Below, piece after piece: positions 19,713-29,609 of a DNA stretch of 64,000 nucleotides. The notes under the pieces were generated by a model. That model worked only from the letters and a program-made list of their open reading frames with translations. It ran no database searches and was not told the origin of the DNA. The position numbers were made by a program, and so were the translations under genes. Positions within the stretch are counted from its first letter, which is position 1, and every line of letters begins with the position of its first letter. The DNA is from Noviherbaspirillum soli. Lineage in GTDB: Bacteria; Pseudomonadota; Gammaproteobacteria; Burkholderiales; Burkholderiaceae_D. Location: assembly GCF_015352955.1 (NCBI RefSeq), contig NZ_JACYOX010000020.1, forward strand, positions 30,595 to 94,594, given 5' to 3'.

Positions 19713-21248
19713 TCAGGCGTGGTAGGCGGATTCGCCGTGGCTGGTGATGTCCAGGCCTTCGCGCTCTTCCTCTTCCGGCACGCGCAGACCGACGATCAGG
19801 TCGACCAGCTTGTAGGCGATGAAGGACACGACGGCGGACCAGACCACGGTGGTCAGCACGGCCTGCAGCTGGATCCAGACCTGGCCGGAGATGGAGTATT
19901 CCGGCGAGACCGCATTGGCGACATAGTCATAGATGCCGCTGCCGCCCAGCGAGGGCGAGGCGAACACGCCGGTCAGCAGGGCGCCCAGGATGCCGCCCAC
20001 GCCATGCACGCCGAACACGTCCAGCGAGTCGTCGGCGCCGAGCATGCGCTTCAGGCCATTGACGCCCCACAGGCAGATGATGCCGGCCAGGAGGCCAATC
20101 ACCAGCGAACCCATCGGGCCGACGAAGCCGGCGGCAGGGGTGATGGCAACCAGGCCAGCCACGGCGCCGGACGCGGCGCCCAGCATCGAGGGCTTGCCCT
20201 TGGCCATCCACTCGCCCATGGTCCAGGTCACGACGGCGGCGGCGGTTGCCAGCATGGTGTTCAGGGTTGCCATGGCGGCCAGGCCGTTGGCTTCCAGGCC
20301 CGAGCCGGCGTTGAAGCCGAACCAGCCCACCCACAGCAGCGACGCGCCGATCATGGTCATGGTCAGCGAGTGCGGCGCCATGGCTTCGCGGCCGTAGCCG
20401 ATGCGCTTGCCGATCACGAAGGCGCCCACCAGGCCGGCGATGGCGGCGTTGATGTGCACCACGGTGCCGCCGGCGAAGTCGAGCGCGCCCTTCTGGAACA
20501 GCCAGCCCGAAGCGGCAGTGGCGGCTTCAGCGGCGGCGGCGTCGGTATAGGCATCCGGACCAGGCCAGAACCAGACCATGTGCGCGATCGGCAGGTAGGA
20601 GAAGGTGAACCACAGCACGGTAAACAGCAGCACCGCGGAGAAGCGCACCCGCTCGGCGAAGGCGCCGATGATCAGGCCGCAGGTGATGGCGGCGAAGGTG
20701 GCCTGGAAGGTCACGAAGGTGAATTCCGGCAGGACCACGCCCTTGCTGAAGGTGCCGGTCACGGTCTCGACCGTGATGCCCTTCAGGAACAGCCGGTCGA
20801 ACGAGCCGATGAAGCTGCCTCCCGGCGTGAACGCCAGCGAATAGCCGTAGATTGCCCACAGCACCATCACCAGCGAGAACACCGTGAAGACCTGCATCAG
20901 CACCGACAGCATGTTCTTGGAGCGTACCAGGCCGCCGTAGAACAGCGCCAGGCCGGGGATGGACATCATCGCCACCAGGATGGTGGCAACCGTCATCCAG
21001 GCGACATCGCCCTTGTTGGGTGTGGGTGCGGCGGCCGGCGCTGCAGCAGCGGCAGGTGCCGCCGCGGCGGGAGCAGCAGCAGGAGCGGCCGGAGCGGCGG
21101 AAGCGGCCGCCGCCGGTTCTGCGGCGGCCTGGGCCACCACGGTGGCGGGCGCCTTGGCGGCGTCATCGGCGGCGAACGCCGAGTGACCAAAGCCGATGGC
21201 GCACATCAACATGCCAGCGGCGAGCAGTTTTGCAAATGGTTTTTTCAT
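19713..21248 (-). CDS. amtB: Ammonium transporter AmtB with Ala/Pro-rich N-terminal extension
   Basis: Ammonium channel of the Amt/MEP/Rh family (511 aa, 11 membrane spans after the signal peptide). A cleavable signal (MKKPFAKLLAAGMLMCAIGF, cleavage near AFA-AD) is followed by about 45 residues of almost only Ala and Pro (residues 30-75) before the first span (DVAWMTVATILVAMMS). Family motifs DFAGGTVVHINAAIAGLVGA and FGVHGVGGILGALLTGVF hold the twin-His region. It is 10 bp downstream of glnK, the usual partner that blocks the channel when nitrogen is plentiful. Confidence 0.95.
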   Translation of the reverse strand: MKKPFAKLLAAGMLMCAIGFGHSAFAADDAAKAPATVVAQAAAEPAAAASAAPAAPAAAPAAAAPAAAAAPAAAPTPNKGDVAWMTVATILVAMMSIPGLALFYGGLVRSKNMLSVLMQVFTVFSLVMVLWAIYGYSLAFTPGGSFIGSFDRLFLKGITVETVTGTFSKGVVLPEFTFVTFQATFAAITCGLIIGAFAERVRFSAVLLFTVLWFTFSYLPIAHMVWFWPGPDAYTDAAAAEAATAASGWLFQKGALDFAGGTVVHINAAIAGLVGAFVIGKRIGYGREAMAPHSLTMTMIGASLLWVGWFGFNAGSGLEANGLAAMATLNTMLATAAAVVTWTMGEWMAKGKPSMLGAASGAVAGLVAITPAAGFVGPMGSLVIGLLAGIICLWGVNGLKRMLGADDSLDVFGVHGVGGILGALLTGVFASPSLGGSGIYDYVANAVSPEYSISGQVWIQLQAVLTTVVWSAVVSFIAYKLVDLIVGLRVPEEEEREGLDITSHGESAYHA

Positions 21249-21258
21249 GTTGTCATCC

Positions 21259-22390
<1,132 letters not shown>

Positions 22391-22457
22391 GAAATTCCCT
22401 TAAAGTTATTGGTGCGTTACGTTCTTTTGCTTTGTTCAGGTACTCTGTCCTCGCATT

Positions 22458-22473
22458 AGCAGGAGGCGTGCCA
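22458..22473 (-). promoter_or_regulatory. Sigma-54 promoter of porin-glnK-amtB
   Basis: Minus-strand sequence TGGCACGCCTCCTGCT matches the -24/-12 consensus TGGCACG-N4-TTGCW at all but one base, with exactly 10 bases between the invariant GG and GC. The transcription start would be near 22447, giving a leader of about 57 nt before the porin ATG at 22390. Confidence 0.85.
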
Positions 22474-22552
22474 GGCAGTGAGGTAGCTGCGATTGCGCTA
22501 TGTAATGCATTACCGATCGACCTGTATGATTCAGAACAAGCGATCTTCGAAC

Positions 22553-22582
22553 GCACCGCAATGGAGCGCACCGCGAACGTGC
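22553..22582. promoter_or_regulatory. Two NtrC-like enhancer sites
   Basis: GCAC-N7-GTGC at 22568-22582 fits the core of the NtrC site, and GCAC-N7-GAGC at 22553-22567 fits with one mismatch. They lie about 105-135 bp upstream of the predicted start of porin-glnK-amtB, the usual enhancer distance. They also sit just before ubiK on the other strand. Confidence 0.5.
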
Positions 22583-22622
22583 GCACCAAACAAGAGCAAA
22601 ACTCCCATTCATCGAGGAAATC

Positions 22623-22877
22623 ATGAACAGATCCAATTTTTTCAACGACTTGCAGAACAAGATCGGTCAGGTCATCGACAATTCGCCCGCAAAAGATTTG
22701 GAAAAGAATGTAAAGGCGATGCTGAGCCAGGGTTTTTCCCGGCTGGATCTGGTGACTCGCGAGGAATTCGACGTGCAGATGCAGGTATTGGCCAAGACCC
22801 GCGCCAAGGTGGATGCGCTGGAAGCGCGCCTGGCCGAACTGGAAGCCCTGCTCAGGGACAAGCAAGGCGGCGCCTGA
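22623..22877 (+). CDS. ubiK: UbiK/BMFP-family accessory factor
   Basis: Small helical protein (84 aa) of the YqiC/BMFP family; UbiK in Enterobacteria supports aerobic ubiquinone synthesis by holding the Ubi complex. The N-terminal amphipathic part (FFNDLQNKIGQVIDNSPA) and C-terminal coiled coil (KVDALEARLAELEALL) have the family layout. A strong SD (GAGGAAATC) precedes the ATG. Divergent from the porin-glnK-amtB operon, where it is often found in Burkholderiales. Confidence 0.85.
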   Translation: MNRSNFFNDLQNKIGQVIDNSPAKDLEKNVKAMLSQGFSRLDLVTREEFDVQMQVLAKTRAKVDALEARLAELEALLRDKQGGA

Positions 22878-22932
22878 GGTGGCCTCCCGCAGCTCTTTCC
22901 ATGCAGTCAGGGCCGGCAGCCGTCTTGCCCGG

Positions 22933-24078
22933 TCAGATGCAATACCGGTTGCGGCCAGCTGATTTGGCCTGGTACAGCAGGCCGTCCGCGCGCTGCATCA
23001 GCGCCGTCCAGCTGCGCTCGGTTTCCTGCGGCTGCAGCACGGCAAAGCCCATGCTGACCGTCACCGGAAGATTGTCGCGGAAGCGGTAGCGCCTTACCTC
23101 GCCCAGCAGCCGTTCCGCCAGCATGGTGACGCCTTCCCGGTCCATGCCGGGGAAGATGATGCAGAACTCCTCGCCGCCATAACGCCCGACGATGTCGATA
23201 TTGCGGCAGGTGTCCTTCAGGATGTGGCCGATGTCGGTGATTACATGGTCGCCCGCGTCATGGCCCAGCTGGTCGTTGATCTTCTTGAAGTGGTCGATGT
23301 CGATATAGGCGACTGCCAGCGGCCGGCCCAGCCGCTGCGCCACGTCGATCTCGCGCTTGCCGGCCGCCACGATGGCGCGCCGGTTGTAGAGGCCGGTCAG
23401 TTCGTCATGCGTGGCCATCTGATGCTTCTCCGCCACCATGCGCTCGAAGTAAAGCAGCAGCAAGGCCATGGCGAACAGCAGCGTGCTGACCATCGGGATC
23501 ATGTAGACCACGACGACGCCGGCCCCGGCTGCGGTATCGGGCAGGAAATGCGGATGGTCGCGGTAGATGCCGATGGCGCGTGCGCTGAAGGCAACGAAGG
23601 ACACCAGCGCGGCGACAACGGCGAGCATGGCGGCAAAGGACGGAACCGGGTGACGGCGCTTCCAGAGTTCCAGAAGATTCAGCAAGGCCAGCAGCGCCAT
23701 GGCGAGCGAGGACAGCAGCGCGCGGTGGCGCAGCGGCTGGTCCAGCAGCATGGACAGCGCGAACAGCGCTGCGAAACCGGCCAGAATGACCCAGCCGAGA
23801 ATATTGCGCCGGCGGCGGTAGAACGCACGCACGCCCCACCATTGCGTGACCATGCCGGCGATGATTGCGGTGTTGCCCGTGACGGACAAGCCCAATTTTG
23901 GGGCGCCGGCATTGATGATGACGATCAGCACGCCCACGGCTGAAAGCAGGCCGGAAAGCGCCCAGTAACGGGTGCAGCGTTCCGCCGGCGATGCGTAGAA
24001 CGTGCCGGCCATGATGATGGCCACAGCCAGTTGCACCGCCATGGTTGCCGTGGCGGCAGTAATTGGGTCCATCAGCAT
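22933..24078 (-). CDS. Membrane diguanylate cyclase (GGDEF)
   Basis: Predicted c-di-GMP synthase (381 aa). The first 200 residues form about six to seven membrane spans without a known sensor signature; the GGDEF domain fills the C-terminal half, with the active-site motif GGEEF and the inhibitory I-site RxxD (RNID) exactly five residues before it, so activity and product inhibition are both expected. The ATG at 24078 has an SD-like GGAG upstream; the frame stays open 73 codons further but that stretch is Arg-rich and runs into the comM promoter. Confidence 0.9.
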   Translation of the reverse strand: MLMDPITAATATMAVQLAVAIIMAGTFYASPAERCTRYWALSGLLSAVGVLIVIINAGAPKLGLSVTGNTAIIAGMVTQWWGVRAFYRRRRNILGWVILAGFAALFALSMLLDQPLRHRALLSSLAMALLALLNLLELWKRRHPVPSFAAMLAVVAALVSFVAFSARAIGIYRDHPHFLPDTAAGAGVVVVYMIPMVSTLLFAMALLLLYFERMVAEKHQMATHDELTGLYNRRAIVAAGKREIDVAQRLGRPLAVAYIDIDHFKKINDQLGHDAGDHVITDIGHILKDTCRNIDIVGRYGGEEFCIIFPGMDREGVTMLAERLLGEVRRYRFRDNLPVTVSMGFAVLQPQETERSWTALMQRADGLLYQAKSAGRNRYCI

Positions 24079-24290
24079 TGAAAAAGTTAACTCCAGGAAA
24101 TTCTGCGGGACGGAAAAACCGGTCGGTACATCATAGCCGATCGACCGTTCCATCCTGCCGACAACACCCGCCTGCTTTGTTAGTGCCGCCCGGTTGAAGT
24201 TACCGACCGCCTTGCGTATCTTGCGCTCTCGGTCTGGAAACCTGCGTCGACGACGCGCAACCCGGTTTGCCCTTCGATCACGGAGCGAGC

Positions 24291-25805
24291 ATGACATTGG
24301 CAGTATTGAAAAGTCGTTCGTTGACAGGCATGGCCGCGCCGGAAGTCACGGTGGAAGTGCATCTGGCCAATGGTTTGCCGGCCTTTACCATCGTCGGGCT
24401 GCCGGACACCGAGGTCAAGGAATCGCGCGACCGGGTACGGGCCGCGCTGCAGAATGCCTGCTTCGAGTTCCCGGCGCGCCGCATCACCGTCAATCTGGCG
24501 CCGGCCGACCTGCCCAAGGAATCCGGCCGCTTCGACCTGCCGATTGCACTGGGCATCCTGGCGGCATCCGGGCAGATGCCCGCAGACCGTCTGGACGACT
24601 ATGAATATGCCGGCGAACTCTCGCTGTCGGGTCAGTTGCGGCCGATCCGCGGCGCGCTGGCCATGACGTTTGCCATGCAGCGGGCAGGCAGCACCCGACG
24701 CGCCTTCATCCTGCCGCGCGCCAATGCCGACGAAGCGGCGCTGGTGACCGACGCCACCGTGCTGCCGGCCGACTCCCTGCTCCAGGTGTGCGCCCATTTC
24801 GCCACGACGGATCCGCAGCAGCGGCTGCAGCGGCATCAGGCCTGCCTGTCGCCGCAGCCGTATCCCTATCCCGATCTGTCCGATGTGAAAGGGCAGGCGC
24901 ATGCCCGGCGCGCGCTGGAAATCGCGGCCGCCGGCGGCCACAGCCTTTTATTGATCGGGCCGCCGGGCACCGGCAAGTCCATGCTGGCATCGCGCCTGCC
25001 AGGCATTCTTCCGCCGATGACGGAGGATGAGGCGCTGGAATCGGCCGCGCTGCAGTCCCTGACCGGCAGCTTCGACCCATTGCGCTGGAAGGCCCGCCCC
25101 TATCGGGCGCCGCATCACACCGCCTCCGCGGTCGCCCTGGTGGGCGGCAGCAGCAGCGTGCGGCCCGGCGAGGTGTCCCTTGCCCACCGGGGCGTGCTGT
25201 TTCTTGATGAACTGCCTGAATTCGAGCGGCGGGTGCTGGAGGTATTGCGCGAACCGCTGGAGTCGGGATGCATCACCATTTCCCGCGCGGCCAGGCAGGC
25301 GCAATTCCCGGCCCGGTTCCAGCTGGCGGCCGCGATGAACCCGTGCCCCTGCGGCTACTTCGGGCACCAGGCAGGCAGATGCCGCTGCACGCCCGACATG
25401 GTCAACCGCTATCAGGGCCGGATTTCCGGCCCCCTGCTTGACCGCATCGACCTGCAGGTCCAGGTCGGGCCAATCGCCCAGGAGGAATTGCTGGCCGGCG
25501 GCAGCGGCGAAACCTCCGACGCGGTGCGCGTCCGGGTCGAGCAGTGCGCCCGGCGCCAGATCAAACGCCAGGGCGAACTGAATGCGGCGCTGGCGGGCGC
25601 CGGCCTGGAAGGCGCCTGCCGAACCAGCCAGGAGGGCGAACTGTTGCTGCGCAATGCCATGTCGCGCCTGGGATGGTCGGCACGCGCCTATCACCGCGTG
25701 CTGCGGGTGGCCCGGACCATTGCCGATCTGGCCGGCATTGAAGAGATCGGCCAGGCCCACATCGCCGAAGCCATCCAGTACCGGCGCGCGCTCAGGCATG
25801 ACTGA
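24291..25805 (+). CDS. comM: YifB/ComM family Mg-chelatase-like AAA+ ATPase
   Basis: Hexameric branch-migration helicase (504 aa) that helps integrate DNA during natural transformation in ComM systems. It has the N-terminal Lon-substrate-like fold (LKSRSLTGMAAPEVTVEVHL), the Walker A motif LLIGPPGTGKSMLASRLPG, Walker B in GVLFLDELPEFERRVLEVLR, the Cys cluster NPCPCGYFGHQAGRCRCTP and the C-terminal Mg-chelatase domain. A GGAG ribosome site precedes the ATG at 24291. With dprA at 49 kb it suggests latent competence genes. Confidence 0.92.
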   Translation: MTLAVLKSRSLTGMAAPEVTVEVHLANGLPAFTIVGLPDTEVKESRDRVRAALQNACFEFPARRITVNLAPADLPKESGRFDLPIALGILAASGQMPADRLDDYEYAGELSLSGQLRPIRGALAMTFAMQRAGSTRRAFILPRANADEAALVTDATVLPADSLLQVCAHFATTDPQQRLQRHQACLSPQPYPYPDLSDVKGQAHARRALEIAAAGGHSLLLIGPPGTGKSMLASRLPGILPPMTEDEALESAALQSLTGSFDPLRWKARPYRAPHHTASAVALVGGSSSVRPGEVSLAHRGVLFLDELPEFERRVLEVLREPLESGCITISRAARQAQFPARFQLAAAMNPCPCGYFGHQAGRCRCTPDMVNRYQGRISGPLLDRIDLQVQVGPIAQEELLAGGSGETSDAVRVRVEQCARRQIKRQGELNAALAGAGLEGACRTSQEGELLLRNAMSRLGWSARAYHRVLRVARTIADLAGIEEIGQAHIAEAIQYRRALRHD

Positions 25806-25956
25806 CGGCGCCTGGTCCGATGTACCCTGCGAACACGCGGGCTCACCGATTTCTGCTGCGTTGCATCAGTGAAACCCGACTGCATCTGCTGCATAATGTT
25901 CCGACGGTCCGATACATCCGTGCGAACAAGGGCCGAATAATAATCAGGAGACCATC

Positions 25957-26748
25957 TTGGATCAGTCCAAACGAACCCTATTGAAAACCGCGGCAACCGC
26001 GGGCATCGGTGGCCTGGCCGGCTGCGCCATACCGGGCAGAGCCAGCCATGACACGAAAACGCCCTTTGCGGTGGCCCAGCCCATGCTTCCCATCGTGGGC
26101 AGCAGCGAAATGTTCCCGGTGCGCCGGATTTACTGCATCGGCCGCAACTATGCCGCCCATGCCCGCGAAATGGGCTCCGATCCCAACCGCGAACCGCCGT
26201 TCTTCTTCCAGAAGCCGTCCGATGCGGTTCAACTGGTGCCGCCAGGCCAGACCATCGACCATCCTTACCCGACACTGACCAAGAACTATCACTATGAGAT
26301 CGAACTGGTGGCTGCGCTCGACAAGGGTGGCAGGAACGTGCCGCTGGATAAGGCGCTGGATCTGGTGTACGGCTATGCGATCGGCCTGGACATGACCCGC
26401 CGCGATCTGCAGCGCGGCATGGGCGACCAGAAAAAACCCTGGGAGATCGGCAAGAGCTTCGACCATTCAGCGCCGATCGGCCCCATCCATCCGGTACGCT
26501 CGACCGGCCATTTCAAGAATGGCGCGATCTGGCTCAAGGTCAACGACGCGGTCAAGCAGCAGGCCAACCTGGACCAGATGATCTGGTCCGTGGCCGAGCA
26601 GATCAGCAAGCTGTCCGAGGCATTCGAGCTGATGCCTGGCGATATCATCTATTCCGGCACGCCGGAAAATGTCGGACCGGTGGTGCGTGGCGACATCATG
26701 GAAGGCCATATCGACGGCCTGCCGAACATCCGGGTGAAGGTGGTGTAG
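25957..26748 (+). CDS. Fumarylacetoacetate hydrolase-family protein with export-like N-terminus
   Basis: FAH-fold protein (263 aa) that likely acts on a C-C bond of a small acylpyruvate-like acid. The catalytic domain begins at about residue 50 (VRRIYCIGRNYAAHAREMG) and has the family Glu metal ligands around NYHYEIELVAAL, and the end motif GDIIYSGTPENVGPV. The first 25 residues, starting from a TTG with a strong AGGAG, read SKRTLLK then a hydrophobic run ending LAGC: a KR variant of the twin-arginine motif plus a possible lipobox. FAH enzymes are normally cytoplasmic, so this N-terminus is unusual. A terminator follows. Confidence 0.88.
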   Translation: MDQSKRTLLKTAATAGIGGLAGCAIPGRASHDTKTPFAVAQPMLPIVGSSEMFPVRRIYCIGRNYAAHAREMGSDPNREPPFFFQKPSDAVQLVPPGQTIDHPYPTLTKNYHYEIELVAALDKGGRNVPLDKALDLVYGYAIGLDMTRRDLQRGMGDQKKPWEIGKSFDHSAPIGPIHPVRSTGHFKNGAIWLKVNDAVKQQANLDQMIWSVAEQISKLSEAFELMPGDIIYSGTPENVGPVVRGDIMEGHIDGLPNIRVKVV

Positions 26749-26855
26749 CAGGCCGGGAAACTTGCGACAGATTGTGTTCGCGCAAAGAACAAATACTTGG
26801 ATGGCAATACCATGAAATCGGTTCTTCGCTGAAGCACCACTCCCTGGAAGTTTTT

Positions 26856-26882
26856 AGCCCGTGCTGCAAGCGCGGGCTTTTT
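26856..26882 (+). terminator. Intrinsic terminator after the FAH-family gene
   Basis: Ten-bp stem AGCCCGTGCT/AGCGCGGGCT (one G-T pair) with a GCA loop, followed by TTTT. Confidence 0.85.
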
Positions 26883-26925
26883 CTTGGGCGACGCTGCGCT
26901 GTTATCCGCTGTTATGATTGCGCGC

Positions 26926-27441
26926 ATGCCGAATTCCCGTCGTTTCCTCTCCGCCCTGCTCCTCTGTGCCACGCTTGCCGCCTGCTCGCCCGACTACAAC
27001 TGGCGCCAGGTGCAGCCGGCCGATGCCACCTTCGTCGCGCTGTTCCCCGCCAAAACATCCAGCCATACCCAGCAGGTCAACCTGGACGGCATACGCACCG
27101 ACATGGCGATGACGGCGGCGGAAGTCAACGGCGTGATGTTTGCCATCGGCAGCGCCAGCCTGCCCAGCGCGGCGTTGGTGCAGCCGGCGCTGTCGGCAAT
27201 GAAGACGGCGATGGTGAAGAACATCGGCGGCGCCATCGCCAGCGACAAGGCGGTGGCCGGACCGCTGCCGCTGAATGAAGTAGTGGCCGATGGCAGCCGC
27301 AACGGCCGGCCGCTGCGGCTGACCGCCCGTTTCGGCGCGCGCGGCCAGCGGGTCTATCAGGTGGTCGTCATCGGCGCGCCGCAGGACGTGCCGGCTGAAG
27401 CGGTGACGACCTTCTTCGACTCCTTCAAGCCGGGAAGCTAG
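26926..27441 (+). CDS. Putative lipoprotein
   Basis: Predicted outer-envelope lipoprotein (171 aa) of unknown role. The N-terminus MPNSRRFLSALLLCATLAAC ends in a good lipobox (LAAC) followed by SPDYNW. The mature part is about 150 residues with a mixed alpha/beta pattern and no known motif. An ATG four codons upstream (26914) is an alternative start. It stands alone between a terminator and the DUF1840 gene. Confidence 0.8.
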   Translation: MPNSRRFLSALLLCATLAACSPDYNWRQVQPADATFVALFPAKTSSHTQQVNLDGIRTDMAMTAAEVNGVMFAIGSASLPSAALVQPALSAMKTAMVKNIGGAIASDKAVAGPLPLNEVVADGSRNGRPLRLTARFGARGQRVYQVVVIGAPQDVPAEAVTTFFDSFKPGS

Positions 27442-27535
27442 CGGTATTGCAGCAAGCGTCCTTGCGCTCGCGCCAGCGTCGGTTTTGCGAGCGTGCTATC
27501 GTTTTGCCCATCTTGTTCAAACCGAAAGGGTCTTT

Positions 27536-27880
27536 ATGCTGATCACATTCAAATCAAAGGCCGCCGCCGAAATCCTGATGTACAAGGAACATGCCAAGCG
27601 CATCCTCGACCTGCTGGGCAAGAACCCCGACCAGGGCGTGATCACCCCGCCTGAAATGCCGAACGCGATTGCCGTGCTGGAGAAGCAGATCGCCGAGAGC
27701 CGTGCCCACTCGGCCGCGGAAGAACTGCAGCGCGACGTAGCGGCGCATCATGGCGATGACCATGACGACCACGACCATGAACCGGCACAGGTGGTGAGCT
27801 TTGCCAGCCGTGCCTATCCGCTGCTGGAAATGCTGCGCGCCGCAGACCGCGAGCAGCAGCCGGTGGTCTGGGGCGTCTAG
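27536..27880 (+). CDS. DUF1840 family protein
   Basis: Small cytoplasmic protein (114 aa) of unknown role, typical of Betaproteobacteria. The N-terminus MLITFKSKAAAEILMYKEHA is the family signature, and the middle has a His/Asp cluster (HHGDDHDDHDHEP) that could bind metal. The ATG at 27536 fits family length. The next gene is convergent. Confidence 0.85.
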   Translation: MLITFKSKAAAEILMYKEHAKRILDLLGKNPDQGVITPPEMPNAIAVLEKQIAESRAHSAAEELQRDVAAHHGDDHDDHDHEPAQVVSFASRAYPLLEMLRAADREQQPVVWGV

Positions 27881-27901
27881 GCCGGTGTGAACTCCGGGAC
27901 G

Positions 27902-27921
27902 CGGGACTCTGGCGAGTCCCG
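27902..27921. terminator. Inverted repeat between convergent genes
   Basis: Perfect 8-bp stem CGGGACTC/GAGTCCCG with a four-base loop, 22 bp after the DUF1840 stop. No T-run follows, so it is only a possible terminator. Confidence 0.4.
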
Positions 27922-28061
27922 GGTACTCAAGCTTTAATGCACTGATATGGCGCTCCGACCCAAAGCTACCCATCTGGAAGAAGGACAGATTCAGGCACGG
28001 CCAGCACGGACGGCACGCAATTTCAACCGAGAGGAATTCAATGTGCACCGTCTTTGTCAGA

Positions 28062-29609
28062 TCAGTTCGCCTCGTCCTTTTTCTTGGGCGGCTCGATTGC
28101 TGACGGATCTTTAAGGTATTCAGCAACCAGGTTCAGAACGGCTTTTTTGGCCTCTTCCGGATTCAGCAGAAGCAATGCTTCCCTAAAACCTTGTTGTACC
28201 GCTTCCGGGGCGCGTGAAAGCACGCCTTCAACGAATGCGCATAAGAATCCCTGCTGATCTAAGGGGTCCTTGGCTACGATCTGAGCGTGACATACATAGT
28301 CAAATTGCCATTGTTCCTCATTACTCATTCGGCTCAATCGGTCTTCATCCCGATCAAAGCTATAGCCAATAAGATTAAGAATTGCAGTTGCGCTAAAGCT
28401 AGACTGAATAGTGCCGTAGAGACGAGAGCCTGCCTTTACATTCACGAAAACGCGATGGGCCAAGCTTTCAAACTCGGTCTTCCGAGTATCACTGTCTGGC
28501 ATGCTGCTTATATTGCTCAATTCGTTTCCCATATGTTCGGGAAGAAGGCCTTTCACTTTTTCCAGAACTGAATGAAGCAGCGCGTCCTTATCGGCCAGGT
28601 TATCCAGTTTCCCAGTTTCTTCCTTCAGTCGTGCTTCAAATTCATTCAGCGCTGAATCTTCATTTTTAGTTGCGTATGGAAAGGTGGTGGTGCCTGCCTT
28701 GTACTGAAGGTACAGACAGAGCCTCAAACTATGACTCAAACCCTTGACTAACTCCGAAATCCGGCCTGCCGCCTGCTTTATTTCAATATCGCTTATACGC
28801 TGGGAAGTGACCGACCCGAGACTAGTACCTGTGACTGCCGTGGTGGTCGTGGTTGTGGTGGCGTTAGCCGTGGTTGTGATTGTGGACGAGCCCGTTTCCG
28901 ACAATGCGCCCGTATTCAGCTTCGTCAGCGCAAGTTCAAGCACCTGCACCATGCCATGCTTGCGCACATCATAGGCCGGCTCTGCCTCAAGCTGTTCCAG
29001 GGCGCGATTTTGCGCTTCAGGCAAGCAGGTGCGCAGCTTGCGGTTGAAAGCTTCCTTGTATTCATAGCCAAGTTCGGCGCTGGCCAATCCACCGCCGGAT
29101 TGCTTGAAGCTTTCATATAACTTGGCAAGGCCACCGTGCGCATTAAGTTCGCTTTTGTATTTGGCGCAAAGGGAGAAACCATACAGTTGAAGCTTTGCTT
29201 TCACGGAGCAGTCCGCGAACTGCATTGCTGCCTGTTCGGCTTTTTCTATTACTTTTGGCAATTGCGATTCGAAGCTTGCGTGCTTTGTAGACGATAAATC
29301 AGGTGACACATAAGAAGGCAAGGATGCTTTCAACATGCTGCTTGCCTGTTTGCGGAGGATGTCACCGGGACCTTCAATTTCTTTGTATCGCTTGCAGATT
29401 TCGCCTAGTACGCCTTGCTCGCTTTCCGAAGCCTGGCGTGCCTCGAGCGGCCTTTCGAAGAGCCTGATAATTTTCAGCTTGTCAACCGTACTGTATTGTT
29501 TGTAATTCTCGCCTAACAGGGCCTTCGCCTTGCTCGACAGTTCGTCGGGCGAATTGCGCGACGAAGGCCGTTCAGCACGTTTATCAAGGTTGGTGTTTGG
29601 GATACTCAT
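28062..29609 (-). CDS. Orphan protein with poly-Thr linker, lower GC, possibly acquired
   Basis: Protein of 515 aa that I do not recognise. A GGAG six bases before the ATG at 29609 fixes the start. Two helix-rich halves flank a linker of almost only Thr and Ala at about residues 243-262. There is no signal peptide, no clear membrane span and no enzyme motif; the N-terminal 30 residues are rich in Ser, Asn, Pro and Arg, and the C-terminus is charged (EPPKKKDEAN). Base composition is visibly lower in GC and codon use is mixed compared with its neighbours. It is flanked by convergent and divergent core genes, so it is a one-gene insertion. A secreted effector is one guess; nothing proves it. Confidence 0.8.
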   Translation of the reverse strand: MSIPNTNLDKRAERPSSRNSPDELSSKAKALLGENYKQYSTVDKLKIIRLFERPLEARQASESEQGVLGEICKRYKEIEGPGDILRKQASSMLKASLPSYVSPDLSSTKHASFESQLPKVIEKAEQAAMQFADCSVKAKLQLYGFSLCAKYKSELNAHGGLAKLYESFKQSGGGLASAELGYEYKEAFNRKLRTCLPEAQNRALEQLEAEPAYDVRKHGMVQVLELALTKLNTGALSETGSSTITTTANATTTTTTTAVTGTSLGSVTSQRISDIEIKQAAGRISELVKGLSHSLRLCLYLQYKAGTTTFPYATKNEDSALNEFEARLKEETGKLDNLADKDALLHSVLEKVKGLLPEHMGNELSNISSMPDSDTRKTEFESLAHRVFVNVKAGSRLYGTIQSSFSATAILNLIGYSFDRDEDRLSRMSNEEQWQFDYVCHAQIVAKDPLDQQGFLCAFVEGVLSRAPEAVQQGFREALLLLNPEEAKKAVLNLVAEYLKDPSAIEPPKKKDEAN

